Of a DNA stretch of 64,000 bases, positions 31,401 through 43,314 are shown piece after piece (position 1 is the stretch's first letter; each line of letters starts with the position of its first letter). The stretch lies in contig OY986966.1 in NCBI GenBank assembly GCA_963920575.1, forward strand, positions 10,270,048-10,334,047, in the 5' to 3' direction. The notes below the pieces were generated by a model. It worked only from the letters and a program-made list of their open reading frames with translations. It was not told the DNA's origin and searched no databases. Source of the stretch: Narthecium ossifragum. Lineage: Eukaryota; Streptophyta; Magnoliopsida; Dioscoreales; Nartheciaceae. A program made the translations under genes and the position numbers.

Positions 31401-34400
31401 GCTCCTCTACTGGAACATGAGGGGTGCCGGCGCCCGCAGATCTCTCTGCATCTGTCGGAGATTGTTTCGCGATCCTAACTTATCTTTTATCTTTCTTTTG
31501 GATGTGGTGATACAGGAACAACAACATGACTAGCTGGTGGGTCGTATGGGAGGATGGTGCGGGTCCTTCCTGATCCCAGCGGAAGGAAGACGGGTCGGGA
31601 TTCTGGCAGTATGGCGGCGGTCCTATGGTCCAATCTACTGCTTCTCCCAGACCAATCAGGCACTCCATGTGCTGGTCTCTTCGGAGGAGGATGGCCACTA
31701 TATTATCTCTGGGGTCTATGCCGCGCGAAGCACGAGGGAGCGAAGAATGTTGTGGAGGGCGGTCTCAAATTTGCGGGGCTCCCACCTACCTCACCTTGTC
31801 ATTAGAGACCTTAACGTTGCATCATCGCCAGAAGATAAGAGGGGGGGGGGACTCCATTCACCTTTTCCAGGAAGGTGATGGAATACTTGGCCTTCGCTCA
31901 TGAAAATGAACTCTCTGAGTTGGACGTTGTGGGTCATCCCTTCACATGGTGCAATCAGCAATCCGGAGATGGCCGAATACTAGAACGTATAGATAAAGCA
32001 CTGGGTAATCCTGCATGGCGGACTGAATTCCCTTGGGCTGAAGTGCATCACTTACCACGGGTGGGGTCTGACCACAGCCCTCTCCTGCTGACCATGAAAC
32101 TGGCCTCCAAGCCTGTGGGAAAGGGAATGTTTAGATTGCGTAGTCAGTGGCTCACCTCTGAATCTTTCCTATCCTTGGTCCGACGTACTTGGTGTCGTCC
32201 CCGACATGGAACAAAAGACTACGTGATGAGATGTCGAATACAAGAACTGAAGGATGTGGTGAAGTGTTGGAGTCCCAGCGAAGAGATATGTTCCCAAGTG
32301 CGAACTAAACTGGTCTCAGCTAGTCTCTCAGCCCTGTATGAGAAGGAAGCGACAGGTGTGATCCTAGAGTCAGATCAGATACATATGAAAATGATGGAGA
32401 ACATGTGGGAAGCACTACTTAGGAGACAGGAGGTGAAAAGGGCTCAGGAATGTAGGATCTCATGGCTCTTACATAGGGATGAGAATTCAGCTATGTTTCA
32501 CGCTATGGTCAACTCGAGTGGTCACCGCTCACCGATTAGAGAGATATGGATGGAAGGAGGGCAGGTGCTTTCGTCAACAGAGGAGATAGGTGCTGCCTTC
32601 GCTGACCACTACTCCAAGGTGTGGTCGGATGAGGGGAGAGAGGTGGAGGTGGTATGTCCAGAGTTGCCAGCCATATCCAGCCAGAATTGCGCCCTGTTGG
32701 TAGAGGAGGTGACCTTCGCCGAGGTTATGGAGACCGTTAGGTTGTTGGGTGCAAATAAATGTCCAGGACCTCATGGTATGACGGCAGAGTTCTATAAGAA
32801 ATGTTGGGATTGTGTGGGAGAGGGAGTTTTCCAGGTGATCCAACAGTTCTTTTGTGGCGGGAAATTACCCCGAGATTGGAACGATACATTCATCTCCCTT
32901 ATTTCGAAAAATAAGCACCCACAATATATAAAGGACTACCGGCCCATTAGTCTTTGTAATGTCTTATATAAGATAATCTCTTCGATTCTCATGCGGAGAC
33001 TAAAGGGTGTACTTCCGGAGGTGGTGAATTGGGAACAGTCGGCCTTTGTAGAGGAGCGGTTGATCCAGGATAATGTTGCTATTGCACAAGAGCTACTCCA
33101 CACTATTGAGAAGGCCCCTAGAAGTAACCCATTGATGGCACTTAAGATGGATGTGCGAGCGGCATACGATAGCGTTTGTTGGAGCTTTCTGGAGCTTGTC
33201 TTGAAGAAGATGAATTTCCCTACTCTTTGGATAAGTTGGGTGATGAAGTGTGTGTCTTCTGCCAGATTCGCTTTTATTGTGAATGGAAGAGTTGTGGGCC
33301 AGACCTTGCCCAAGCAGGGGATCCGACAAGGAGACCCCCTCTCACCCTTTTTATTTATTCTTGTGCATGTTGCTCTATCTAAGGCCCTTAATGATGGTGT
33401 GGATGGTGTAGGTGGTCTGAGAGACATCTCTTTTCCAAGGGATGAGGTGCGGGTAACCCACCTCCTCCATGCGGATGATTGTCTGCTTGTAACGGAGGCC
33501 TCCCTCGAGCAAGCTCGGAAGGTTAAGAAGATTTTTAGTTGGTACGAGAAGACCTCTGGTATGGCCCTCAACCCATCTAAATCAAGTGTGAAGATTTCCC
33601 CGGTGGTGTGCTCAGGCAGGAAGGACAGGCTATGCAAATACCTTGGTATGAAGAAATCTTCGTCTGCATGGAAGTATCTCGGCGTCCCAATTCTAGGTAC
33701 CTGGCTACGAGAGGTGGACTTTACTGAGCTCATCGAGAAGGTGGAGGAACGCCTGGCAAGATGGAGAGGAAAGAGGATTTCACTCCCAGGGAGGATCACG
33801 CTCTTACGCTCAGTCATCCAAGCCTTGCCAGTGTTCATCATGTCTCCAACCCAGGTTCCTATGGCTGTGTTGAGAAAGATTGAAAAGCTCGCCAGAGCCT
33901 TCTTGTGGGAAGGGCGAGGCTCTGGTCTTTCGTCAGTTAGATGGGATCTTCTATGCTCCCCTCGGGAGGAAGGAGGAGCAGGTCTGCGGGACCTAAAAAC
34001 ATGGCAAAGATCTTTACGAATGCAACGGGCAGCTAAGTTGCGTAATGGGGAAGAATCGCTTTGGAGAAGCGTCGTGAAAGCTTAAGTATGGTTGGCGGGG
34101 AACTTGGCCCTCGGAGTCTCAGACGAGTGGCTCGTCACCGGCATGGCGAGATATTTGTAGAGCTGTACGTGATACCAGGATGGGGTATAGATGGTTCCCA
34201 GGGGGAAAAGCGAAATTGATCTGGGTAAGGATTGGTGGGTGCTTGATCTTCCGCTTGATAGAAAACCCACCTTTTTTAACATTCATGCAGTAAAGAGTAG
34301 GATGAAAGTTGGCCATCTGATCACTGCGGATGGCCGTTGGAGAAGCAGGAAGATGAGGAGGCTATTCTCGGAGAGTATTGCAAACCATATCCTTGCAATG

Positions 34401-35416
34401 CCAATTGCAGGAGTTTCGGAAGGTGATCGGTCTGTATGGGGGCTTGATGTGCGGGGAAAGATATCAGCTGCTTCTGCCTATTTGATGCTCCATGAACAGA
34501 GGAAGAAACAGAGTGTACCAGAGATTCGATGGGATAATCTTTGGCAAGGCCCCTATGGCCCTAGAGTTCGAGCTTTCCTATGGAAACTTATGCATGGCAA
34601 GGTTCCCACGAAGGCGGCCTTATATAGGGTGGGTGCAACGGAAGATGATCAGTGCCCAAGATGCATGGCAGAGGCTGAGTCTCTCCAACATCTGCTAGTG
34701 GATTGTGTTCATTCGAAGGAGGTGTGGGAGAGGGTGTTTTGGAAGGATAGAAGCTTTAGAAGAACAGAGGGATGGGCGACGTGGAAGGACATCATCTCAT
34801 TGGCCCCTGCGTCAGAAAATGACCATCGGGCGAAGATCGGGTATGGGTTATGGTGCCTATGGAAAAATCGGAACAGAGTAGTCTTCGCCGGTGAAGGAGC
34901 CCCCCCATAGAGGTCGCACGCTCGATTATCTGGTAGTCTAAGGAGTGGGGTTTACTTAGAAGGAGGGCTGGCTGGGAGAGTTTGGAGAAGACAACCCCTG
35001 GGATGGTTCATATCCGATCGGACGCCTCTTTCCATAGCGACAGGGGATCCGCTGGCTTTGGGGCTATTTGTTTGAATGAAGACGGAAGGCAGGTATGGGA
35101 ATGGTCGGAGTATGGGAGGGCGGAGGATGTGATAGATGCAGAGTTACAAGCAATGGAAGGTGATGTGAGGCTGGCCAAGCAACAGGGTATGCGCAGGATG
35201 ATGGTTGAGACAGATGTGAGGGACCTGGTGGAGTGTGTGAACGGTCGACACATGTGGCCCGTGCATCTAAAGGATAGGATTCAACATTTTTGCTGGTTTG
35301 CCTCTGAGCTAGAAGAGGTCCACGTCCATTTCATCCCCAGGAGAGAAAATACAGAGGCGGACCGTCTGGCTAAATTTGGAAGAGTACGTGGTGAGGCCAC
35401 GAGAGGGGCTTCTTAA
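31393..35416 (+). pseudogene. LINE ORF2: endonuclease, reverse transcriptase, RNase H
   Basis: Start MIKLLYWNMRGAGARRSLC is the usual AP-endonuclease N-terminus. A TAG stops it at 31531, and a run of ten G at about 31841 shifts the frame. The endonuclease continues with IRDLNVASSPEDKRGGG (GDFN changed to RDLN) and VGSDHSPLL. Reverse transcriptase (31875-34085): YRPISLCNVLYKIISSILMR, LKMDVRAAYDSVCWSFL, IRQGDPLSPFLFILV and LLHADDCLLV, where the usual F/Y before ADD is H. The zinc-binding domain (34191-34910) has CPRCMAEAESLQHLLVDC. RNase H (34982-35416): IRSDASFHSDRGSAGFGAI, VIDAELQAM and HFIPRRENTEADRLAK. Non-functional. Confidence 0.93.
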
Positions 35417-35569
35417 GGCTGATACTAGTTTGATGTAGTTTATTTTCTTAGCTTACGGGCTCACTTTGTCAAAAAAAACAAAAAAAACATACAAAAGGAT
35501 GGGATTTAAATGTATTTTGAACTACATTTTATAATAAATGTTAAAATTCGGGATCAAAATACCCATCTT

Positions 35570-36410
35570 CACCCGATCTTCTCTCTCCATCGACTCTCTC
35601 TCTTTCCACCTGATCTCTCTCCATCGAGCCGCCCCTGCCCCGCCCACAACAACCCCCACGCCCGCCGCCCCCGCCCAGCTTTCGTCCTCGTCTCCTACTC
35701 CTCTTCCCCTCCGGCTCGATGCTTCAACGCTTGCTCGATGCCTCTGGCCTCCACGCCGCCACCTCCGTCCCCGTGTCCCCATCACATATCAAACCCTCCA
35801 CCACCCCCATCGCCCCATCCGCCTCCTGCTCCCATCTCCACCCCCTCCCTTTTGTCCTTGTCTCCGGCTCCTCCTCCCCTCCTGTTCTCTCCTCCCCTCC
35901 GGCTCCGGCTCCGTCGCCTCCTCTTCTCCGGCTCCGTAGTCTCCTCTTCTCTGGCTCCGCTTCCCCTCCTATTCTCTCCTCCCCTCTTCTCCGGCTCCTC
36001 CCCTCCTGCTCTCTCCTCTGTTTCTCTCTCTCTCCTCCCTCTTCCTCTGTTTCTCATGCACCTCGCCCCCCGCCCCCGCCCAGCCTACAACGACCCCCAC
36101 ACTCGCGCCCCACCCCGCCCTGGTACTCCTTCACGAACGGCTCCACCATCACCGTCGAGTTCACCGTCACCACCACCCGCCTCCTCCCTGCAGCCGCGGA
36201 ACGCCCGCCAGCTCTCCTTGCGCACGTCCGCGGCGTAGTGCCGCGGGAGCACCGCCCCAGGCCACGAGCTCCACGTCACGGATGTGGATCCCCTTTGACT
36301 CCGTCACCTCCTCTTCTTCGGCTCCTCCTCCCCTCCGGCTCCGGCTCCTCCTCCTCTCCTGCTCTCTCCTTTGTTTCTCTCTCTCTCTCTCTCCTCTTCC
36401 TCTGTTTCTT
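35570..36410. repeat. Pyrimidine-rich low-complexity tract with a GC-rich core
   Basis: The plus strand is a long series of CTCCTCTTCTCCGGCTCC-like repeats. A central part (about 36085-36290) has higher complexity and on the minus strand reads DVELVAWGGAPAALRRGRAQ or, in another frame, VVVTVNSTVMVEPFVKEYQ. I do not recognise either; it may be a captured gene fragment. The long Pro/Ser ORFs here are composition artefacts. Confidence 0.55.
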
Positions 36411-36682
36411 AGTATGCACTGCATGCTAAAAAAAGAACAAATATACTCAAGTGTTTTATTTTTTAGCTAAAAATCAATTTTAAGTTGTATAGCACTATTG
36501 TTTTAAAGTTGTTGACAGAAGAGGAAAAAGAGAAATTGCTAACTAAATTTCTTCACTAATACTTGAGTGTCAGGTTTTCGTTGACTATGCTACTTGCTTG
36601 TGAACAGTTGTCAGCTTATGTTCCGTCACACAGACAACCTAACCAAAGTTCCTAAAGAGCTATGATTTGTGCATATGCCACG

Positions 36683-36902
36683 TGCCATGTGCACTTCACA
36701 TGTATTGAATCGGTAGCACAACTACTGATTCATATACATGTCTATCAGTAGACCACCACCAATAGGCATGTACAATCTATCGGTATCCCACTACCGATAG
36801 GCCCGTTGCCGATTCATATACATGCCTATCGGTAGCCCACTACCGATACATGCCTATCGGTAGCCCACTACCGATTCATATACATGTGAAGTGCGCATGC
36901 CC
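36683..36902. mobile_element. Foldback/MITE-like element with CTATCGGTAG hairpins
   Basis: Outer arms GCACTTCACATGTATTGAAT and, inverted from the right side, GCACTTCACATGTATATGAA lie around 36691-36712 and 36873-36894. Inside are repeated hairpins CTATCGGTAGCCCACTACCG. The ends read CACTTC...GAAGTG, so a CACTA-type non-autonomous element is possible. No clear target-site duplication is seen. Confidence 0.6.
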
Positions 36903-37094
36903 AAAAACTTATTCATTCCTAAAATTTTCATGCAGAAGAAGCACAAAAGGTAAGCTTTTTAAATTTCGTCCACAATCATATTATTCTGTCAATTTTAGCC
37001 AGATTATATCTTATTTGAAGCCTCGTTGCAAACTTGCACGCTTATGCCCACTAGAATTGAAATAAGAAGCGAAGACTTGCAGAGTTCGTTCTAG

Positions 37095-37209
37095 AAAACA
37101 TTAAGTGGGAGCACCATGGCACTCTCCTCCTCCAGGCTCGTAATTCCAGCAACAATTTATGGAGCTTCGGCTTTGTCGCAACATTTTCTGAATGATTACT
37201 TTAATTTTC
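37095..37209 (+). CDS. Exon of an unrecognised host gene (before the copia insertion)
   Basis: Between an acceptor TTCTAG (to 37094) and a donor GTAAGC (37210) the frame reads TMALSSSRLVIPATIYGASA and LSQHFLNDYFNFQ. It joins in phase 0 to the exon at 46749. The mix of hydrophobic and small residues suggests a membrane segment. Upstream exons could not be identified; the region before it is a foldback element and low-complexity DNA. Could be a gene end or a remnant; family unknown. Confidence 0.5.
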
Positions 37210-37237
37210 AAGTAAGCGTATGTAAGCTGTATATATC

Positions 37238-38426
37238 TGTTGGATTTAAGGCTTTTCTAAGGCCCAAAACTCCTAAAGTGAAGGAGTGGGCTAAGCCTTA
37301 AATATAGGTGTTGAATCAAATGGGCCAACTAAAGCCCAGTTTAGAAGAGAGCCATATGAAGCCCATGTGAGTGTGTATGTAAATGTTTAGTTCCACATTG
37401 CTTGGAATAAGAACATTTCTCGAGTTTATATAGAGCCTTGTGCATCTATAGTTTGAATGTGTGTAAGAACTAGAGAGAGGCACACACACATGCGCGCGCG
37501 TGTGCCGCCGGCAACCCGCCTTCGACCGCCGGCGACGGTGACGTGTGCGTCCATGTGGGCACCACGTGTATGCCACACGTGCAGTTTTGCCTACGTGGTA
37601 GGTGACTGTTCATCTTCCTGAGCAGTTACAAGTGGGCTGAGCCACATTGAGTGAGCCATTAATTCACCAAAAGTGGGCTAAGTCAGTTATGACTCTTGGT
37701 CTCCCCATGATGCCCATGACTGGGCAATTATAGATGAGGTGGTAACCCATGTTCTCCTTGGTGGCTGTTATTGGTGATGTAACACCCCGGCCCAGTGGAG
37801 GGCCGATTTAATTGTGGCGGGGAGTGACAGGTGACATGGAGCCTGTTTAGCTCCCCACTAAGTAGTAGTTACTGGTGATGTGGTACAGTGGCAGCCCATG
37901 ACTTGGTGGTTACTGATGATGTGGCGCTGACGTGGCATCGGTTACTGATGACGTGGCGCTGACGTGGCGAGTCTCTTCACCTCCCCCACTAAATGGCTGA
38001 TCAACTAGCCTAGCTAGCCTATAAATAGGACCCCATATCAGCCATTCTTGGAGCTTGCTCATGCATTCACCTCTCACCACACCACTTGCATAATAGAGGG
38101 TCCTGATTGAGAGTACCATATCATCTTGGAGCACGAAAGGTGATCAGACGGCCGGCTTCCCTCCAATCACTGTGGATCGTTGTACCCTGAAAGTTTTTTC
38201 CCTGAAGAACCAGAAGCAAGAGGTGATGGGCAAATAAAGCTTAAGGGCACAGTGTGGCACGCTGGCCTCGATCAAGCGGCGTTTCTTCGTCGGATTTGTT
38301 TTCCTTCTCTTTCATTCCTTTTCTGGATTAACGATACGTGAAGTTTATTTGTTTTTGTTAAAACTGATTGTAAAGGATTACTTGCTACCCTAGTAAAAGC
38401 AATAATCCTAGTTCTTATTTCCAACA
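37238..38426 (+). repeat. 5' LTR of the second copia element
   Basis: 1189 bp compared with 1055 bp for the 3' LTR. TATA box CTATAAATAGGACC at 38019-38032. Short direct repeats of the GTTACTGATGACGTGGCGCT type occur near 37910-37980. After the LTR end there is no TGGTATCAGAGC primer site. Confidence 0.9.
37778..37829. mobile_element. 52-bp TG...CA micro-insertion with 5-bp target-site duplication
   Basis: TGTAACACCCCGGCCC...GGGGAGTGACA is flanked by GGTGA on both sides (37773-37777, 37830-37834). The 3' LTR has a single uninterrupted GGTGA at the equivalent place (46090-46094), so this is an insertion after the element arrived. The termini look like those of an LTR; it could be a solo LTR of a very small LTR element or a deletion product of a larger one. 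Confidence 0.75.
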
Positions 38427-38585
38427 ATCTTAAGCTTTAATTTCCTGGTTTTACCGTATTTTTCGGATCCACTTCTCCTACGGATCCTCTTCTGTTTTCT
38501 TTTCTTTTTGAGAGGAAATTCTACTTCCTATAAGAACTCTAAAACACAAGAACTGAACCACTTTGTGGTTGGTCTGCTTTTGCAG

Positions 38586-40895
38586 ATGGCTTCAGGAGCA
38601 GGTGCTGAACCTGTGATCCCTCGTCGTTCGGAGGAAGTGCTAATAGGCAATCCACCTGTAGTGGAAATGCCTAGCATGCCGATCGGTCAGCTAGAGAGGC
38701 CTGAGAAGTTTAAGGGGCTGAATTTCAAGCAGTGGCAGCAGAAAATGATGTTCTACTTGACCACCCTTAAACTGGTCAGGTATCTCACTGAGGATGAGCA
38801 TGTTCTAATTGAAGAACATAAGAATGCTCATACCGTGGCTGCAGTTTAGGCTTGGGGTCATTCTGACTTCCTATGCTGGAACTATATCCTGAACGGCTTG
38901 GACAACAAGCTCTACAATGTGTACTTTCCCAAAAGAATCGCAAGGAAACTTTGGGAAGCCTTGGACAATAAGTACAAGTGGATGACGCCGACGCAAAGAA
39001 ATTTGTTGTCGGTCGATTCCTTGAGTACAAGATGGTAGATGGTAGAAGCATTGTCGAACAAGTTGAGGAACTTCAGCTCATCTACCATGACATGAATGCT
39101 GAAGGTATGAATCTGAATGAACTTGTCCAAGTGGCGGCAAGGATAGAGAAACTACCACCTTCTTGGAAGGACTTCAAGAACTACCTAAAACACAAACGAA
39201 AGGATATGAGTTTTGAAGATCTCGTTCGGAGGCTGAAGATCGAGCAGGATAACCGCAAGACCGAAAAGAACAACGGTCTATGCATTTATTCTAAGTCCAA
39301 CATAGTGGAGAATGCCAGCGGTTTGAAGAAGTGCAAGCGCTTCGATGAAGGCACTAAGGGAGGCAATGGGTCTCAGAAGTTCAAGGGCGAGTGTTTTGTT
39401 TGCGGGAAGGCAGGATATCGGGCCAAGGATTGCCGCAACCGGCCAAATGCTCAAGGGAAGAAGAAGCCAGCTCCCAAGAGGAAGAGGACAGAAGCCAACA
39501 TAGCTGAAGGTCTCAGTGCAGAGATGGATGACTTGCAACTGATTGTAGTTGTCTCAGAGGTGAATCTGATCGGGAGCAACCCGAAGGAATGGTGGGTCGA
39601 CACTGGCGCTACCCGCCACATCTGCTCCAATAGATGGATGTTCGACACCTACCAGGTAGTAGAAGGAGAATGCTGCTACATGGGAAACTCTGCAACCTCC
39701 AAGGTGGAAGGTAAAGTGACTGTGAAGCTGAAGATGACGTCCGGGAAGGAGCTGACCCTAACGGAAGTCCTTCATGTGCCAGAGATACACAAGAATCTGA
39801 TCTTAGGTTCTGTAATGAGTAAGAAGGGCTTCAGGTTGGTCTTCGAATCTGATAAAGTCATCCTGGCTAAGAATGGCATGTACATTGGCAAGGGCTATAT
39901 GACTGAGGGATTGTTTAAAATGAATGTAATGATTGTAATTCCCAAGATCAAGACTAGTGAAGCCTTAAAGGCTAGTGTATCTACTGTACTCAATATTACC
40001 CAAGAGGCTAATAAAGAGAAGCTTGCCTATGTGATTGAGTCATTTAATTTATGGCATGGGAGATTAGGACATGTGAATAAAAGTTCTATGAAAAGGTTAA
40101 TGTATGTCATTAAATCTTCTTCCTAAATTCACAATTGATAATGAACACAAATGCGAGGTTTGTGTAGAAGCCAAATTGGCCGAGACTTCGTTTCAATCAA
40201 TTGAACGAAGCACTGAACCTTTAGGTTTAGTACATATAGATGTTTGTGATCTGAAAATTGTACAGACTAGATGTGGTAAGAGGTATTTTATTACCTTCAT
40301 CGATGATTGTATAAGGTACTGCTACGTCTACTTAATGAGAAGTAAAGATGAAGTAGTAGATATGTTCACTCATTATAAGAATGAAGTGGAGAATCAACTC
40401 GGTAAAACGATAAAAATGCTGAGGAGTGATAGGGGAGGTGAGTATGAGTCACCTTTCGCCCAAATATGTGCCGAAAATAGCATTATTCATCAGACCACAA
40501 CACCCTATTCTCCAGAACAAAATGGAATAGCAGAACGTAAGAATAGGATGCTAAAGGAAATAATGAATGTCATGGTTATAAGTTCAGGCTTACCCCATAA
40601 CATGTGGGGGGAAGCGATACTTACGATAAATCATTTCCTAAACAGACTACCACACAAAAGGCTAGATAAGACACCTTATGAACTATGGAAATGCCGTGCG
40701 CCTAGTTATAAGTTCGTAAGGGTTTGGGGATGTCTAGTAAAGGTACCAATTCCAGTTCCTAAACGAACTAGAATAGGACCAAAGACGATAGATTGTGTGT
40801 TCATTGGATATGCACAGGATAGTAGTGCTTATTGATTTTTGGTTAGTAAATCAGATAATCCTGAAGTGCATGTGAACACTGTCTTAGAGGCTAGG
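38586..40895 (+). pseudogene. copia gag, protease and integrase, broken
   Basis: Gag starts MASGAGAEPVIPRRSEEVLI, is stopped by TAG at 38847, continues in frame (LCWNYILNGLDNKLYNVYF) and shifts frame near 38975 into the ORF to 40126. The zinc knuckle is CFVCGKAGYRAKDC, with Tyr where His is normal. Protease: WWVDTGATRHICSNRWM. Pre-integrase: LWHGRLGHVNKSSMKRL. After a frame change near 40100, integrase: [39 protein letters not shown] and [17 protein letters not shown], with the D,D,E residues visible. It is cut after NTVLEAR by the solo LTR at 40896. Confidence 0.92.
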
Positions 40896-43314
40896 TGTGA
40901 GGACCTGCCCCTCTACCCCTGTGGCTCGTTGTAGACCGCAAGGGCAATTTGGTAAATTGCGCCTTGTTGGTTTGTTTCACACCCGCGTGTGCACACACTG
41001 GCCTTGTATGTGTTAGTGTTTGTTTAGAATGGCTAGGTGGACCCGGGATCGAAAGATCCGGACTTGGGCTTGAGTTCTTGCCCAAGTTTAGCTTTCAGCA
41101 CACAAAGGATCGATCCTCTATGGCTAAGGGATCGATCCTCTTCGTGCCAGAAAGCCTTGTGAATCGTCATAAGGGATCGATCCTTTGCGTGCCAGAAAGC
41201 CTTGTGAATCGGCATGAAGGATCAATCCTCCCTTGATGAAGGATCGATCATTCATAGGTCGGTTGGTTTTTCTGCTTTGCGAGGACGGCCGCCGTTGGCC
41301 GTCGCTCTCCCCTGTCAGAGGGGGAGGACTTTCCCTCCCCTCCCCTCACTTTTTCCCCTATTTCCCGGCTGTCCCCTCCCCCTTTCCCCTCCTTTCTTCC
41401 CCTCCTCTTCCTCCTTCTCCTCTCTTTCTTCTTCCTTCCTTCTTCTCTCCCGAAGTTCTGTTTTTCCCCTGTTTCGGGCAGCCACCTTCCTCACCTCCGT
41501 TCTCCCTCCTCCGGTCATCTTTTCCGGCGTTCTAAAGCTCGTTGGATTCGTGACAACGAGAGGAAGATCCCTGAAGAGGTTTGGAGGCTTGTTGGTGATC
41601 AAATCGCGGGGAATCAGCCGAGGAAAGCGCAGCTAGGTAGGGTTATACCTACTGTGTTCTTTTCGGGTTTTCTTGAGATCTAGCCGTTGGATCTTGTTGA
41701 TCCTTGCTTTGTTGGATTCCTTATACCTGTTAAAATAACTGATTTAAGTTTCATATTAATCCGTTGAGATTTGAGTAGGTTTCATGCATGATTAGTCTCG
41801 GATTTCTGGTTTTCTGCTGTTCTTGAGAAACAGCCGGCTTGCGGCGAGTTTTCCGGCCGGCGAGTACATGATCATGGCTTTTCATAAACATAAGAATTGT
41901 AGATCTATTCGTTATCTTTCCATGCCATCTTGTTTCGTATTTGTCCAATTTTTCTACAATTTCTTATGATTTGTTTTCTGGAGGGCTGCGTTGCAGCAAT
42001 TAAAGGGTAAGTTGGTTTGATCAGCGACTTTTGATTAATGTTTCCCGTTAATCCAACCGTTGGATCATTATGAAATTTGGATACGATGATCCTGGTATAT
42101 ATACCTACTGATGACTAAGTTGGATCTTGAATCCGACGTCGTTTGGACGTCAGATCGACAAGATCAAATAGCCCCTAAGTAGAGGTTTTGGATGTTTGAA
42201 TATAATATTATATTTCGGAATATAATATTATATTGTTACTGTTCATTCAGCGGTTTTCGGGGTTGCTTCCCGTTGCAAGGGTTCGCGGTTGATGGTCGTG
42301 GTACCGTCGTAATGCCGGGACCCGCTGCGGATCGGCTGGCAGCGGTTGGTTGTACCGCTGCAGCGATCCAGTAGACTTATATGATGTCATGTCATACTGT
42401 TGCATGCTTTATTTCTTATCTGTGTATGTCATAGCATGCATTCCTCTGTTGTGCATTAGTTGCATTGGTTAGGGCGTGGGTGATCCTTGGGTCGCCGTCC
42501 CTAGGCCGGAAGCTCGGACTTAGCCCTAGGACCGGGGTTGGGTAGTTTGGACCCGGTTGAATTGTGATGTCCAGTCATTTCGATAATAGGCTTAGATGAC
42601 TGGTACACTTGTGGCTTGATGATTGTAGAGGTCGTGTCGACCTTGAGTCGGATGCTGAGGTGTAGCCGGTGTCCCACTGTGCGGACCCTGGGGTAGAGGA
42701 GTTGCCTACCTAGCGGTGCTCTTTTCCCGCCTGCAGTGCCGTTCCCTGCAGTTGCGCTGTTGCCAGTGCTGTCTACTGTGTGCTGCTCCTGGGCACCAGG
42801 GACACGCGGTGGGGTTATGGGACCCCTGTATACACCCAGATCCTACTCGAGGGCGACACTTTTGCGTTTCCCTCTTCCTTCTGTTTGTCGTATTGTAGAT
42901 CCCTACTGAGCTTATTGCTCACTCCTACCCGGGCTGCGTTTTGCAGGTGCAGGCGTCAGTTCCTCTTCTGTGGCCCCTACCGGGCAGTTGGTTGGCGGTG
43001 CGGCGGCGCCAGGTGGAGTCTGAGAGGTGGCGATCTTTATGGTTTTTATCCTATGTTAGTTAGTCTCCTACGGGAGTGATGTTGTAATTTGAAACCCCCC
43101 TCTCCGAGGTTTTGTATATATTTATACTCTGAGTTTTAAATCTGTGGTTCGAGGCTTGAATATAATATTGTATCGTTATTTTGAGGGTGCTTTGGTGATT
43201 TGTTAGGGAGACCCATAGGTTAGAGGGAATCCTCGCCAGCTTGTTTTCCGCGTTTGTTAGGTTCCGGTTCGCGTCGCCCGGCCCGGTTGGGCTTTCGCGG
43301 GTCGGGGCGCGACA
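40896..43314 (+). mobile_element. Complete Tekay-like solo LTR (copy 4), 2.42 kb
   Basis: Starts TGTGAGGACCTGCCCC and ends GGTCGGGGCGCGACA, with a perfect 5-bp duplication CTAGG (40891-40895 and 43315-43319). Removing it with one CTAGG restores the copia reading EARDASFFENVFPY. It contains a GATCGATC array (41096-41260) just before a pyrimidine-rich stretch (41330-41480), and no ORF of note. Confidence 0.9.
41096..41260. repeat. GGATCGATCCTC array in LTR copy 4
   Basis: Five modules (AAGGATCGATCCTCT, AGGGATCGATCCTCTT, AGGGATCGATCCTTTG, a decayed GGATCAATCCTC, AAGGATCGATCATTC). Two share a duplicated 50-bp spacer containing GTGCCAGAAAGCCTTGTGAA. Confidence 0.85.

Larger units (their letters stand above)
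30504..35485 (+). mobile_element. Full-length L1-type LINE, inactivated
   Basis: Bounded by the 15-bp duplication AACATACAAAAGGAT and ending in an A-rich tail (35471-35487), as expected for target-primed integration. It has a 5' region and ORF1 remnant (to 31400), then ORF2 starting at 31393 with endonuclease, reverse transcriptase, zinc-binding and RNase H parts. Nonsense and frameshift mutations in ORF2 and a MITE-like insertion at 30945-31176 mean it is no longer autonomous. Orientation is opposite to the neighbouring CNL gene. Confidence 0.92.

Noticed and set aside
35510..36429. Long Pro/Ser-rich and Glu/Arg-rich ORFs
   Set aside because: Products of a pyrimidine-rich tract; no domain, and several mutually exclusive frames are open.
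36941..36954. A 14-bp possible exon between ATGCAG and GTAAGC upstream of 37095
   Set aside because: The borders look good but it is too short to support without transcripts and no upstream exon was found to join.
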